DNA of 64,000 nucleotides from Pseudobdellovibrionaceae bacterium (lineage in GTDB: Bacteria > Bdellovibrionota > Bdellovibrionia > Bdellovibrionales > Bdellovibrionaceae): the NCBI GenBank assembly GCA_016719575.1, contig JADJYV010000013.1, forward strand, positions 372,001-436,000, given 5' to 3'. Positions 34,279-43,307 of the stretch are shown here, piece by piece. The position numbers were made by a program, and so were the translations under genes. Under the pieces are notes generated by a model that saw only the letters and a program-made list of their open reading frames with translations, searched no databases and was not told the DNA's origin. How positions within the stretch are numbered: position 1 is the first letter of the stretch; the number at the start of each line of letters is the position of its first letter.

Positions 34279-36721
34279 ACTGATTGCGGTGACAAGCAGC
34301 GCAGTCGAAGTTTCCGTTGTGCTGAGTCACTGCCAGATTCGCATTGTAGTCTTGCATATAACAAGACACGCATTGTGAACTAAGTCCCTTATAGGCCCCT
34401 TCTTTGTGGCAGGTCATACAGTCCAGGGTGCGATGGGCTCCGCGCAAAGGGAAATTAGTTAGAGAATGTTTGAATCGGCTGAGCTCCCACAAGTGTTGAG
34501 TATGGCATTCACTGCAGTTTGGCAGGGTGCCACTGTGCACGTCGTCCTTTTGGTGGCAGGTGTAACACTGCTGGCTCATACCTGCCAACTTTCTGCCGTC
34601 TTTGTGGCATTCCGCGCAGGCAAGGGCGTAGTGCACTCCAGTGAGGGAGAAGTTTTTGTGGAAATCCCTAGTGATCTTCCAGCCCTTTTCTATGTGACAT
34701 TCTTGGCAACGTGATCCGAGCGTTCCCTTGTGTGGATCTTTGTGGCAGTCGACGCACTGGCTTGAAAGGGGCTTATACCGGACGACGGGAGTCGATATTT
34801 TTTTGTAGGTAATAAATTGATTGGTATTTTTGTGACACTCGCTGCATTTGACCTCGGCGTGTTTGTACTTTAGTGGAAAGTCACTTTGCATGTCATGGTT
34901 GAAAGATGTGGGCTTCCATTTTTTTTCGTTATGGCAGTCGGCGCACTTGGTGCTCAATTGTCCTTGGTGGTAGTCTTGGTGGCAGGATAAGCACTGTTTT
35001 TGCTTCAGATCTGGATATAAAAACTTGGAGACGTAAAGGGTGCGCGGGCTCTCTTTCTTGTTGATATTTGGCCATTCTACGACAGTGCTAAATTTGTCAA
35101 TTGGAGTATGACAGTCTTGGCATTTTAGTTCGGCATGGGCTCCCTTGAGTTTATACTGTGTTTTATCATGATCGAAGGGGAGTCTGTCTTTGAATGTCTT
35201 TGTGTCATGGCAAAGAGTGCAAGATTGCGCAGAAAAGATTTTGCTGAACTGGTTGGTGTGAATATTTTTATGACAATCCACGCAGAACTTAAGATCCGCG
35301 GATTTGAACTTAAAGATTTGTTTTTTGGCTGGGCCATGGCAGTCGTTGCACTTTGTAGAGATGTGAGCCCCAGTTAGTGGAAAGCGCGTCTTGCTATGAT
35401 CAAAGCCCTTGTTGCTTTTGTGCGTACTCCAGGAGTCCGTGGTGTGGCAGACGGTGCATTGTTTTTTAAGGAGTTCTTTGCTGAAGACGCCGACGTGAGG
35501 GCTTTTGTGACAATTCTCGCAGGTCTTAGTTGAAAGATTTGGAAATTTGTAGATCGGCATCTTTGTTGTCTTAATGGTATGACAGTCCTTGCATTTTACT
35601 TCTATGTGCGCGCCATCAATTACATAACGGGTGTGTTTATTGTGATTGAAATTTATTGCGGGGGTCCACTTTTTTTCTGTGTGACAATCAATGCAATTAT
35701 TTAAATCTCCGAAGTGCGGATTTTTGGCATTACCGAAGCGATGAAAGTCATCATGGCAACTGAGGCATTTTTTATTTAGACCGACCCACTTGTAGTTTTT
35801 CTTTGATTCTTTGTCGATGGCAGTGGGGTTTTGTTTGTGACATTCGACGCAGTCGATTTCAACGTGGCGACCATTGAGTTTATAGCCGGTGATTTTGTGA
35901 TCAAAGGTTTGAATTTTCCAGCTTTGCTCAGTGTGACAGGCGGTGCAGTTGCCCCCTCTGAAGCGGCTCGAGAGATTTGCTTTGTGAGCATCCTCATGGC
36001 ATGTCAGACATTTTGCAGTTTTAAGTTGTGGCCACTTGTATGTGAATATTTTTTTATTCTTATTTGTAAGATGGCAATCATTGCACTTTGCTTCGGCGTG
36101 CTTGCCGGTTAATTTATAATTTCCGTCGCGCGTATGGTCGAACTTTATTTCATCTTTCCATGTTTTTATTCCGTGGCAAGCATTGCAATCTTTTTTGGCC
36201 AAGTTGCCTTTGAAAAAGTGAACATCATCTTTTTTGTGGCAACTAATGCAAGTTGATGTATTTCCAAAATACTGGGTGTCTCCTGGTCGCAAGTATTTGG
36301 GGCCGAGTTTGTTTTTATGACATTCAGTGCATTTGATGTCGGCATGTTTGCCTTCTAGATCGTAGCCAGTTAACTTCTTGTGATCGAATTTTTTTTCATC
36401 GATAGCCATGGAGTCAAAGTCTCGACCCTTGTGTTCGCGATGACACTCCATGCAGTTTTTATCGGTTAGACCATGAAAGCCGCGCTTTTGCTCAACGAAA
36501 GGTTTTATCTGCTTGTGGCAATCTAGGCATTTTTCATTGGGAACGCCCTTGCCTGCATCGTGACACTTAAGGCAGTCTTTGTCCTCTAGATCTTGGTGGC
36601 CTTTTATTAGAGGGCCGGGGGCGAGAAGTTTGCTCAGGATACCTTCTTTTTCAGCCAGACTTGAACTGCCGATAAACAAACTCAAAAGAGGAAATAAGAG
36701 CGCGAGGGTGTAAAATCTCAA
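34256..36721 (-). CDS. periplasmic multihaem c-type cytochrome, 29 CxxCH motifs
   Basis: An 821-residue exported protein (signal peptide FYTLALLFPLLSLFIGSSSLA) with 29 CxxCH haem-binding motifs plus one degenerate CVSCY near the C-terminus. Much of it is built from a repeating block of the form FDH-x-K-T-x-F-x-L-x-G-x-H, then K-C-x-x-C-H, as in cytochrome c3/c7-type multihaem wires; the added His residues can be distal ligands. It starts at a TTG that overlaps the stop of the barrel gene by 4 bases, so the two are translated together. It probably carries electrons through the periplasm and into or through the barrel. Confidence 0.88.
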   Translation of the reverse strand: MRFYTLALLFPLLSLFIGSSSLAEKEGILSKLLAPGPLIKGHQDLEDKDCLKCHDAGKGVPNEKCLDCHKQIKPFVEQKRGFHGLTDKNCMECHREHKGRDFDSMAIDEKKFDHKKLTGYDLEGKHADIKCTECHKNKLGPKYLRPGDTQYFGNTSTCISCHKKDDVHFFKGNLAKKDCNACHGIKTWKDEIKFDHTRDGNYKLTGKHAEAKCNDCHLTNKNKKIFTYKWPQLKTAKCLTCHEDAHKANLSSRFRGGNCTACHTEQSWKIQTFDHKITGYKLNGRHVEIDCVECHKQNPTAIDKESKKNYKWVGLNKKCLSCHDDFHRFGNAKNPHFGDLNNCIDCHTEKKWTPAINFNHNKHTRYVIDGAHIEVKCKDCHTIKTTKMPIYKFPNLSTKTCENCHKSPHVGVFSKELLKKQCTVCHTTDSWSTHKSNKGFDHSKTRFPLTGAHISTKCNDCHGPAKKQIFKFKSADLKFCVDCHKNIHTNQFSKIFSAQSCTLCHDTKTFKDRLPFDHDKTQYKLKGAHAELKCQDCHTPIDKFSTVVEWPNINKKESPRTLYVSKFLYPDLKQKQCLSCHQDYHQGQLSTKCADCHNEKKWKPTSFNHDMQSDFPLKYKHAEVKCSECHKNTNQFITYKKISTPVVRYKPLSSQCVDCHKDPHKGTLGSRCQECHIEKGWKITRDFHKNFSLTGVHYALACAECHKDGRKLAGMSQQCYTCHQKDDVHSGTLPNCSECHTQHLWELSRFKHSLTNFPLRGAHRTLDCMTCHKEGAYKGLSSQCVSCYMQDYNANLAVTQHNGNFDCAACHRNQFNFGNVQ

Positions 36722-38058
36722 ATTGGCCCCCAGAGTGGAGCTGTGTCGCGCTGAGGCGCGCCTTCGGCCTCTCCAAATCGGTAGCTCAGTTTGAAAAAGG
36801 AAGTGATAATGGTCACTTTTTCATCGGCAGCTCTCTGTACGGAGCCCGTCCAGAAGAGAGAGCGAGAGAGGGAATTCGAAATAGAAAATTCTGTTACGAG
36901 AGGATGCATCAGGGTGCCATCATTATATTTTTCTGAGGAATATTCAATATCGAGATTGTACTCCCATTTTCTTGAAAAATATCCGAAGCCAGTTCTTGCA
37001 AAGGTATCCTGCGAGATGAAATTTTTTCGCCCGCCAATTTTTAAATAAGCATCCACTTTTCTTGTCAAAAGCTGAGTTTGAAAATAACTGAGCGACGCTT
37101 CGGTTTTATCTTTTTGATCATAGGCTCGTTTGCCCGAGAGCCCCGCAAGAGTCCATTTTGAGGCTCGAGGGTTGCCAAGAGAAATTTTAGCTTGAGCTTC
37201 TTGATAAGCGCTAGGCGGAAGGGTCTCGCGAACCCCTTGGTGACGATAGTATTGAATACTATCCATTCCTAAAATACCCAGTTCAGAAGCGAAGTTTTCG
37301 GTGTATTGTTGTTGCCAAATAAAGCTTCCGTTTTGAACGTAAGTTCGTGGAATAAAGTCAACGTACAAAAGAGAGAGAATGCGGGAGTTCTCTTGCCACT
37401 GAAGGTTCATCTGATGAAATAAGAAATTGCGATCAGTCTCGCTCTCGTAGGTCTCTGATACAAGGCCGTGGGTCAAGTAAAAGTTTTTGTCCCAACCCCC
37501 CGTTTTTGCTTGGTAGGTGATGCCTGTGCCGACGATATTGGCTTTGGGGTTGAACTGCAAGTAAGAGTGGCTGTCGGATTGAGGGTTTTTGCCGCCGAAA
37601 AGAGAGGACCAAAAGCCGGGATTCCAGCGATATTCAGCAAGAAGCCCGTCCGTATAGATGGCGCCGACATCAGCAACAGGAAAGCGGCCTAGGCTGGCAG
37701 AGACTTTACCGTTTGGGTTGGCCCAGCGGGTGCTGAGTTGTCTTGCTTGGAATTCATTTTTATCTGTTAATTGGAGCCGTTCGCGATCGAGTTTGTCAAA
37801 AAAATCGTGTTTGTCTCTGAGATCCGAGACAAACTCCCAGGCTCCGTCCCCGGAACTTGTCGCTTTGTAGAAAAGACGAGAGGACAGCACCATTTCGTCA
37901 TTTGAATTTGAGCCAAAATTATCTGAGGCAAACTTTTCGGTCGCGGTGAACCCTCCGATGGAAAACCGGCCATAGGATTTAGAAGCATACGTCCTTTGTT
38001 CAGGAAGCATCATTGCAGCGAAGATTAGTAGTGGTGAAAATGTCTTGATCAATTTCAT
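36718..38058 (-). CDS. outer-membrane beta-barrel, partner of the 29-haem cytochrome
   Basis: A signal peptide (LLIFAAMMLPEQRTYA) precedes about 420 residues with regular amphipathic strands and many aromatic girdle residues (for example FYLTHGLVSETYE, ILSLLYVDFIPRTYV, WTLAGLSGKRAY, KVTIITSFFKLSYRF). There is no CxxCH. It sits directly upstream of the 29-haem gene with a TTGA stop/start overlap. In porin-cytochrome complexes a barrel sheathes a multihaem cytochrome. Sequence similarity to MtrB/PioB is not visible by eye, so this is an analogy from context. A C-terminal Phe typical of Bam substrates is lacking (ends GPI). Confidence 0.72.
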   Translation of the reverse strand: MKLIKTFSPLLIFAAMMLPEQRTYASKSYGRFSIGGFTATEKFASDNFGSNSNDEMVLSSRLFYKATSSGDGAWEFVSDLRDKHDFFDKLDRERLQLTDKNEFQARQLSTRWANPNGKVSASLGRFPVADVGAIYTDGLLAEYRWNPGFWSSLFGGKNPQSDSHSYLQFNPKANIVGTGITYQAKTGGWDKNFYLTHGLVSETYESETDRNFLFHQMNLQWQENSRILSLLYVDFIPRTYVQNGSFIWQQQYTENFASELGILGMDSIQYYRHQGVRETLPPSAYQEAQAKISLGNPRASKWTLAGLSGKRAYDQKDKTEASLSYFQTQLLTRKVDAYLKIGGRKNFISQDTFARTGFGYFSRKWEYNLDIEYSSEKYNDGTLMHPLVTEFSISNSLSRSLFWTGSVQRAADEKVTIITSFFKLSYRFGEAEGAPQRDTAPLWGPI

Positions 38059-38109
38059 TTGACCAATATGATTAGAGCATCACTGAGTTTATGATTACAA
38101 GGGAAATAT

Positions 38110-39981
38110 ATGAGTCTCACCAGAGTAGTGTCCGCGTTAAATAAAAATAAAATATTTCGTTTTATGTCGTCCGTGCGGTTGGCGGTGCCAACGATGCTCA
38201 TTCTGTGTTTTTTTGTTGGCTGGGGCACCATTCTTGAGAGTCTTTACAATGCGGAATATGCATCCTTGATGGTTTACAAATCTTGGTGGTTTTCACTTTT
38301 TATGGCAGTTCTGTGGGTTAATATTTTCTGCGCTCCTCTCTCTCGATATCCCTTTAAAAGGCATCAGATTGGCTTTGTGACTACTCATATAGGGCTGTTG
38401 ATTTTGCTTGCGGGTGGAATGGTAACCACTCGTTTTGGAGTTGATGGACAATTGCAAGTGATGGAGGGCGGAAGCAATTCGATGGTCAGTTTGCCTCGCT
38501 TGATGGTGGGTTATCAAAACGAGGGGAGTCCGAGCGTACAAAAACTATCCTTCGATCGTTCTCTGAGCCATATGGATGCTTCACAACTTGAGTTTATCAA
38601 TAAAGAACTGGGCGCTTGGTTTCGAGTTGTTCAGTACATTCCTTTTGCCAAAGTTGAAAAAAGCTATGAGGCAAGGCCAGGCCTTTCGGACGAGGCCAGT
38701 GTTAGTTTTATTTTAAAAAGCCAGTTTTTTAATGTGACGGAGTGGTTGAGTACTGATGCCGAGCCGGAAAAACAGATGGGACCGGCAACTTTAAAAATTA
38801 TAAAGGGGATTTATTCGTCCTCTGTTAAAAATGAATCGGTAAAAAAAGCACCGGCAAAAAAAGTATCAGACAAGAAAAGAAATCCATCTGCAAATGCGGC
38901 GGCAGAAGACATTGTGACCATTTTGGATGCAAAAACAGGAAAACTGCTTCAACAGGTCTCTGTTGCTAAGATGTTAAGTAAGCCACTCAGGGTGAACGGT
39001 GTTGAAATTGTCCTGAAAAAAAAGCTAAGCAATGCCATCGTAGCTTCGAACAAGCTAACAGAGGGGGATCCTGGAGGTTCGAATCCAGCACTGGAGTTTG
39101 AGATGACAAAAGATGGAGAGACCAAGCGTGAGGTTTCTTACTCTAAACACGAGAACTTTTCGCTTCATCCAGAGGGGGCTTTTGGGTTAAGGCTACAGTA
39201 TAAGTCGGCAGGGAGCGCTGCACCAGTCGAAGGTCATGAGGTCCAAGTGGCGCAGACAGCAGTAGCGAACGCAACAGCGGCGAACTTTGCGGAGTCTCGG
39301 CCTGGGGGAAATGTTATTGAGTTTCATATCCCTGAGGGGGGCGAACAGAAGGTTCAAGTCGTTCTATTTAAAAACGGGGAGTTTGTTCAAGAGGCATTTT
39401 TGAGACCTGGCGAAAATATGCAAACCCCATGGATGGGGATGCAGGTTTTTGTTGGATCTATTATCCGGGGTAGCCAGTCTGCTGTTGTTGCTAGGCCGAT
39501 TGAATTAGAAAAAAAATCGAATCTTCCCCCCAGTGCCATCGAGTTGAATGTGGATTCTTCGCAGCCGTCAGTATGGCTTTCTGAAGGCGAAGAAAAAGAA
39601 ATTTTGGTTAATAACAAAAAAATACATGTTTTTTATGGTCGAGAAAATTTAGCTCTACCCTTTGAAATTCATTTACAAAAGTTTTCTAAAATCGACTATC
39701 CCGGCACCGAAACTCCAATGTCGTATGAAAGCTTGGTAAAAGTGAACGGGCGAGGGGAGTCGATAAAAATTTCTATGAATGAGCCCTTAAAGACAGATGG
39801 TTTTACTGTCTATCAGGCGAGTTACTCTTTGCCGCCTAATGCCCCTCCGATCTCGGTATTTTCAGTGAACAAGGATCCCGGTCGCTTTTGGAAGTATTTA
39901 GGAAGTGTTATTCTTTCTCTGGGAGTTATTATTTATACTTTGATGAAAAGTCGATTTTATCGCGCCAAAAAAGGGGCATAG
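38110..39981 (+). CDS. ccsB: cytochrome c biogenesis protein, ResB/CcsB family
   Basis: CcsB (ResB) and CcsA (ResC) form the system II haem lyase that exports haem and ligates it to CxxCH in the periplasm. The protein has N-terminal membrane segments (LAVPTMLILCFFVGWGTILE; FSLFMAVLWVNIF; FVTTHIGLLILLAGG with a conserved His), a large periplasmic domain, and a C-terminal membrane segment (YLGSVILSLGVIIYTLM). A Lys/Ala-rich linker (ESVKKAPAKKVSDKK) sits inside the periplasmic domain. It is divergent from the cytochrome/barrel operon, with 51 bases between starts. ccsA follows after 4 bases. Confidence 0.85.
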   Translation: MSLTRVVSALNKNKIFRFMSSVRLAVPTMLILCFFVGWGTILESLYNAEYASLMVYKSWWFSLFMAVLWVNIFCAPLSRYPFKRHQIGFVTTHIGLLILLAGGMVTTRFGVDGQLQVMEGGSNSMVSLPRLMVGYQNEGSPSVQKLSFDRSLSHMDASQLEFINKELGAWFRVVQYIPFAKVEKSYEARPGLSDEASVSFILKSQFFNVTEWLSTDAEPEKQMGPATLKIIKGIYSSSVKNESVKKAPAKKVSDKKRNPSANAAAEDIVTILDAKTGKLLQQVSVAKMLSKPLRVNGVEIVLKKKLSNAIVASNKLTEGDPGGSNPALEFEMTKDGETKREVSYSKHENFSLHPEGAFGLRLQYKSAGSAAPVEGHEVQVAQTAVANATAANFAESRPGGNVIEFHIPEGGEQKVQVVLFKNGEFVQEAFLRPGENMQTPWMGMQVFVGSIIRGSQSAVVARPIELEKKSNLPPSAIELNVDSSQPSVWLSEGEEKEILVNNKKIHVFYGRENLALPFEIHLQKFSKIDYPGTETPMSYESLVKVNGRGESIKISMNEPLKTDGFTVYQASYSLPPNAPPISVFSVNKDPGRFWKYLGSVILSLGVIIYTLMKSRFYRAKKGA

Positions 39982-39985
39982 TTCA

Positions 39986-41173
39986 ATGACAACATTCAGC
40001 AAACTGACGTTCGCAGTTCTTCTCAATATTTTCTGGCTGACTCTGGCCTTTGCCCAACATGAAGGGATGAATCCCAAGGTTGAAAGCGCAAGCCCAGAAA
40101 AAGCGATGATGGATTTTAAGATTCAAGGCCAGCATATCCACAAGGATCCAATTCGCAATTTGATGCTCCATCAAAATGGTCGACTGAAGCCCTTTGATAC
40201 CTTCGCGCAGGAAACTATTTTGTTTTTAAATGGGGCCTACAAAAGAACGGGACTTCATCCTGTGCAGGCCTATTTGGCCTTTATCTCATCGCCGACGGCG
40301 GCCTTTGTTGAAATTGTTGAGGTTCGTGACCCAGAGCTGAGAGTGCAGATGGGCTTTATGAAATCAAAGCGTTTCATGTCGCTTGCGGATTTAGAAAGCT
40401 CTAATATTTCTAGTTTGGCTGAGCCCCTTTTTAAGAAACAAGAAGAAAACTCAAGGTCGTTAACGTCGGCTGAAAAGACGGTGCTTGAGACTTTTAATCA
40501 GGCGATGCTTTTGCAAGCACTCATTCGCGGCGATCACTTATCCAGGGCCGCGGATTACAGCGTTTTGAAAACGGGACACGGGGCATCTGGCGAAATGCCA
40601 GGAGCAGCTGCGGACATGCAATCAGCACTCCGTGAGTATATTCAGTGTTTAATGGCTTCAGACTGTAATCAAGTTGCAAGGGCGACGGCTTTGATGGAGG
40701 CCTCGCAAAAGCAAGAAGCTCCAGAGATGTTTAGGCACTATCTTGAAAAGACGACGGCAGAAGTTTTTTATAATGATCTCAGACCCTTTCTATGGGCGAG
40801 TTTTTTATACATTCTCGCTGGAGTGCTTCTGATGGTTGGTTTTGCGAGAGCAAAAATAGCGCCGAAAGTGCTTACAGCGATATTCGTCCTGCCAATTTTA
40901 TTTCACATTTTGGGCCTTTCTATGCGGGTGTATATAACTCAATTTGCGCCCGTAACAAATATGTATGGGACAATGATTTGGGTTTCTTTGGGCGTTGCGA
41001 CTTTTAGTGCCATTTTGTATTTGCTCTATAAAAATCCCTACGTTCTGGCTGCGGCTATGCTTTGCAGCGGATTTATCCTGATGCTGACTGAGCAAATTCC
41101 AATGATTTTGAGCCCAGATTTGGATCCGATTGTTGCTGTTTTGAGAAGTAATTTTGGCTTTCTACACATGTGA
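39986..41173 (+). CDS. ccsA: cytochrome c biogenesis protein CcsA/ResC, N-terminal part (frameshifted)
   Basis: This 395-residue frame has a signal-like N-terminus, a soluble domain and then membrane segments (FLWASFLYILAGVLLMVGFA; KVLTAIFVLPILFHILGLSM) followed by PVTNMYGTMIWVSLGVATFS, typical of the CcsA core. It ends early at LDPIVAVLRSNFGFLHM. In the -1 frame the bases before the next ORF read FWLSTHVTTITISYAAF, the expected CcsA continuation. So one T appears to be missing from a run of four at 41152-41155. Together with the next feature it is one gene. Confidence 0.8.
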   Translation: MTTFSKLTFAVLLNIFWLTLAFAQHEGMNPKVESASPEKAMMDFKIQGQHIHKDPIRNLMLHQNGRLKPFDTFAQETILFLNGAYKRTGLHPVQAYLAFISSPTAAFVEIVEVRDPELRVQMGFMKSKRFMSLADLESSNISSLAEPLFKKQEENSRSLTSAEKTVLETFNQAMLLQALIRGDHLSRAADYSVLKTGHGASGEMPGAAADMQSALREYIQCLMASDCNQVARATALMEASQKQEAPEMFRHYLEKTTAEVFYNDLRPFLWASFLYILAGVLLMVGFARAKIAPKVLTAIFVLPILFHILGLSMRVYITQFAPVTNMYGTMIWVSLGVATFSAILYLLYKNPYVLAAAMLCSGFILMLTEQIPMILSPDLDPIVAVLRSNFGFLHM

Positions 41174-41694
41174 CGACTATTACGATTTCATATGCAGCAT
41201 TTACGGTCGCTGCAGTTTTAGGAAATATCGCGCTCATTCGCGTATGGATTTATAAAGACAACGAGAGTTTTTTTAAAGAGTATTCCCACTATGCCTATCG
41301 AATGATTCAACTCGGGTGTTTTCTTTTGACCGTTGGAATTATTCTAGGTGGAGTTTGGGCCGATTACTCCTGGGGGCGGTTTTGGGGCTGGGATCCCAAA
41401 GAGACCTGGGCCTTAATTGCAGATGTCGGATTTCTAGCTTTGTTGCATGCTCGAATCGCTGGTTGGCTTAAGCCCTTTACATTGCTCGCGCTTTCGCCGG
41501 TGGCTTATTTGTTGGTTATTATGGCCTGGTATGGCGTGAATTTTATACTAGCAGCCGGCTTGCACTCGTATGGCTTTTCGAGCGGAGGAGCCTTGGTTGT
41601 TGCAATTTATGTTGCTGCTCAAATGACAATTTTGTCTCTAGGGCTGTGGCGCTACTTTAGACTCCAAATAAAAGCGCCGCCGTTACATGGATGA
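41170..41694 (+). CDS. ccsA: cytochrome c biogenesis protein CcsA/ResC, C-terminal part (WWD domain)
   Basis: The haem-handling WWD domain is here: WADYSWGRFWGWDPKETWAL, flanked by membrane segments and conserved His residues (LLHARIAGW; LHSYGFSSGG). If translated alone it would start at the GTG at 41170, which overlaps the upstream stop by 4 bases (GTGA), but then it would lack the FWLSTH segment. A one-base shift is the simpler explanation. The end overlaps the convergent minus-strand gene by 38 bases. Confidence 0.8.
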   Translation: MTTITISYAAFTVAAVLGNIALIRVWIYKDNESFFKEYSHYAYRMIQLGCFLLTVGIILGGVWADYSWGRFWGWDPKETWALIADVGFLALLHARIAGWLKPFTLLALSPVAYLLVIMAWYGVNFILAAGLHSYGFSSGGALVVAIYVAAQMTILSLGLWRYFRLQIKAPPLHG

Positions 41695-42505
41695 TGGCGG
41701 CAATATACATAAAGATCGCGAATGGAAAATGGAAAGCATGCCAGTAGCCCATGAGTCTTTGAAAGGGAATTAAAAGTGCGGATCTCCTTTTGTTAAGGGC
41801 GTAGTCCTTTAAAATTAATTTAGTGGCCGGTGGCCATTTAGGGTGAGTTTCAGGAGACGAAAAAGCCATTCGAATGTCGCCTATCATTGAGTAGGTAAGA
41901 GCTTTAAGTGGATTGAAGGGCTTGTCATTTAGCGGTGCGCCTACGAGCTGCAGGGCTTTTTGAGTGTAGATTTTTTGGTCTTCTGGGGTAAAAGGTATTT
42001 TTAGACGTTCAAGCACCCTCGAAATTTTCGCAATTCTTTTTTCGGCTTCTTCATCAAATTCTTTCTTGGCTTGGAGCATTTGCACATAGAAGTAGCGGCC
42101 CACAAGTCCTGATGTAAAAGAGACGACCATTGACCAAAAGCTAATACCAACAATTCCTCGAACTTTAAAATTGCAGTGAAACAAAATAAACGTCGGCCCG
42201 ATAAGACCGCAAAAAGTGTGAAAATTTAGCCAAGCGGTGATCTTTCCGGCGTTTGAAAGCCACGAAACGCGTTTTCGCAAAGAGTAAACATTCATGATCA
42301 CCATCAGACTGAGGCCCGTCCATCCCAACAAGAGCGAGAGTTGTCGACCTGGGTCCTTAGTTATTTGGTAATTTTTTGGAATATATCCTTCTGCTTGCAA
42401 CTTTTTTAGAATTGAAAGAGATTCATTAAAGTTCAAGCCATAATATTCGTAGCTTAAAAATATTAAGACGAGAATCCAGAGTACGATAATGTCCTTAAAC
42501 CGCAT
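41657..42505 (-). CDS. inner-membrane protein, likely di-haem b-type cytochrome
   Basis: A 282-residue protein with about five hydrophobic segments. Two pairs of His lie 14 residues apart, His96/His110 (WLNFHTFCGLIGPTFILFHC) and His259/His273 (YWHAFHFPFAIFMYIAAIIH), the pattern of bis-His haem b in cytochrome b561/ferric-reductase-like proteins. The gene begins inside the end of the ferredoxin-FAD oxidoreductase (11-base overlap), so the two are one operon. A plausible job is to pass electrons from that oxidoreductase across the inner membrane. I do not recognise the exact family. Confidence 0.65.
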   Translation of the reverse strand: MRFKDIIVLWILVLIFLSYEYYGLNFNESLSILKKLQAEGYIPKNYQITKDPGRQLSLLLGWTGLSLMVIMNVYSLRKRVSWLSNAGKITAWLNFHTFCGLIGPTFILFHCNFKVRGIVGISFWSMVVSFTSGLVGRYFYVQMLQAKKEFDEEAEKRIAKISRVLERLKIPFTPEDQKIYTQKALQLVGAPLNDKPFNPLKALTYSMIGDIRMAFSSPETHPKWPPATKLILKDYALNKRRSALLIPFQRLMGYWHAFHFPFAIFMYIAAIIHVTAALLFGV

Positions 42506-42809
42506 CTTTTAAACCTTCACCAAATTTCTTTTCGATTTCTACCCCGAGGCTCATCAAAAACTTATGGGGCAGCTCGGCTCCTGCAAAAACAAAGACAAAG
42601 TCGTTCGCGAGACGAAGGGTTTCATCTTGTTTTTTGATATTTACAAAACCTTCTTCGATAGACACAACGGAGGTGTTGAAGAGTATTTTGACGAGACCGC
42701 GAGATTCCATGCTTGTGATTCTTTCTTTATTGTCGTCGTTGCAGCGATCGAATGCAGGTCCGCGTACTAAAAGATGAACTTTGTTGCGCCAGCGACTCTC
42801 GCCTAACAT
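42495..42809 (-). CDS. FAD/NAD oxidoreductase, C-terminal fragment (frame 3 of a broken gene)
   Basis: This fragment contains the second half of a thioredoxin-reductase-like NAD-binding/FAD domain (LLVRGPAFDRCNDDNKERIT; FAGAELPHKFLMSLGVEIEK). Reading back past its start codon in the same frame gives KIKNIIVVGGGNAGVEAAQM, the NAD Rossmann motif, which joins to the previous frame at ~42860. One extra A in an A-rich stretch (CAAAATAAAAAAT in the coding strand) explains the break. It overlaps the downstream b-type gene by 11 bases. Confidence 0.7.
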   Translation of the reverse strand: MLGESRWRNKVHLLVRGPAFDRCNDDNKERITSMESRGLVKILFNTSVVSIEEGFVNIKKQDETLRLANDFVFVFAGAELPHKFLMSLGVEIEKKFGEGLKDAV

Positions 42810-43281
42810 TTGCGCCGCTTCGACTCCAGCATTTCCTCCGCCGACGACAATGATATTTTTTATTTTGATACTGCTCTGGATCGAGAAGGTTGTAGGTCAC
42901 TTTTGCAAGCTCCTCGCCTGGGGCGCCAAGCTTGCGAGGGCTGCCGCGAACGCCGAGGCAAAGAATTACTTTTTTGGCGGTGTGTTCGCCGAGGCTGGAT
43001 TTAACTTTAAAAATGTTGCCGATTTTCTCAACGGTTTCAAACTTGGTGTTGTTGTTGACTTTTAAGCCAGTTTTTTTTCGTACTCCATTCCAGTACTGAA
43101 GAAGTTGCTCTTTGGATATTTTATTGCTTTCAAATTTAAATTTTCCAACAATAGGTAAATCAAAAGGGTAGCTCATAACGATTTTTTGTCGAGGAAAGTT
43201 ATAGACAGTTCCGCCGAAGGTATTTTGCTCGAGTAGCAGATATGATTTTTTTCCAGCGATAGCAGTGACTCCAGCAGCCAT
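42727..43281 (-). CDS. FAD/NAD oxidoreductase, FAD-binding fragment (frame 2 of a broken gene)
   Basis: In-frame sequence upstream of this start reads DYDLIIVGAGPAGMAAGV, the FAD Rossmann motif of thioredoxin-reductase-like enzymes, so the true domain begins before 43281, near 43325. The rest includes TFGGTVYNFPRQKIVMSYPF and CLGVRGSPRKLG. The correct reading ends near DPEQYQ (about 42865) and the following ~50 residues are out of frame. In this family the enzyme uses NAD(P)H and FAD. Confidence 0.7.
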   Translation of the reverse strand: MAAGVTAIAGKKSYLLLEQNTFGGTVYNFPRQKIVMSYPFDLPIVGKFKFESNKISKEQLLQYWNGVRKKTGLKVNNNTKFETVEKIGNIFKVKSSLGEHTAKKVILCLGVRGSPRKLGAPGEELAKVTYNLLDPEQYQNKKYHCRRRRKCWSRSGANVRRESLAQQSSSFSTRTCIRSLQRRQ

Positions 43282-43307
43282 GCCCGCGGGGCCAGCGCCG
43301 ACAATGA

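Noticed and set aside
34466..36112. Plus-strand ORFs opposite the 29-haem cytochrome
   Set aside because: They are complementary-strand readings of the haem repeats without start signals.
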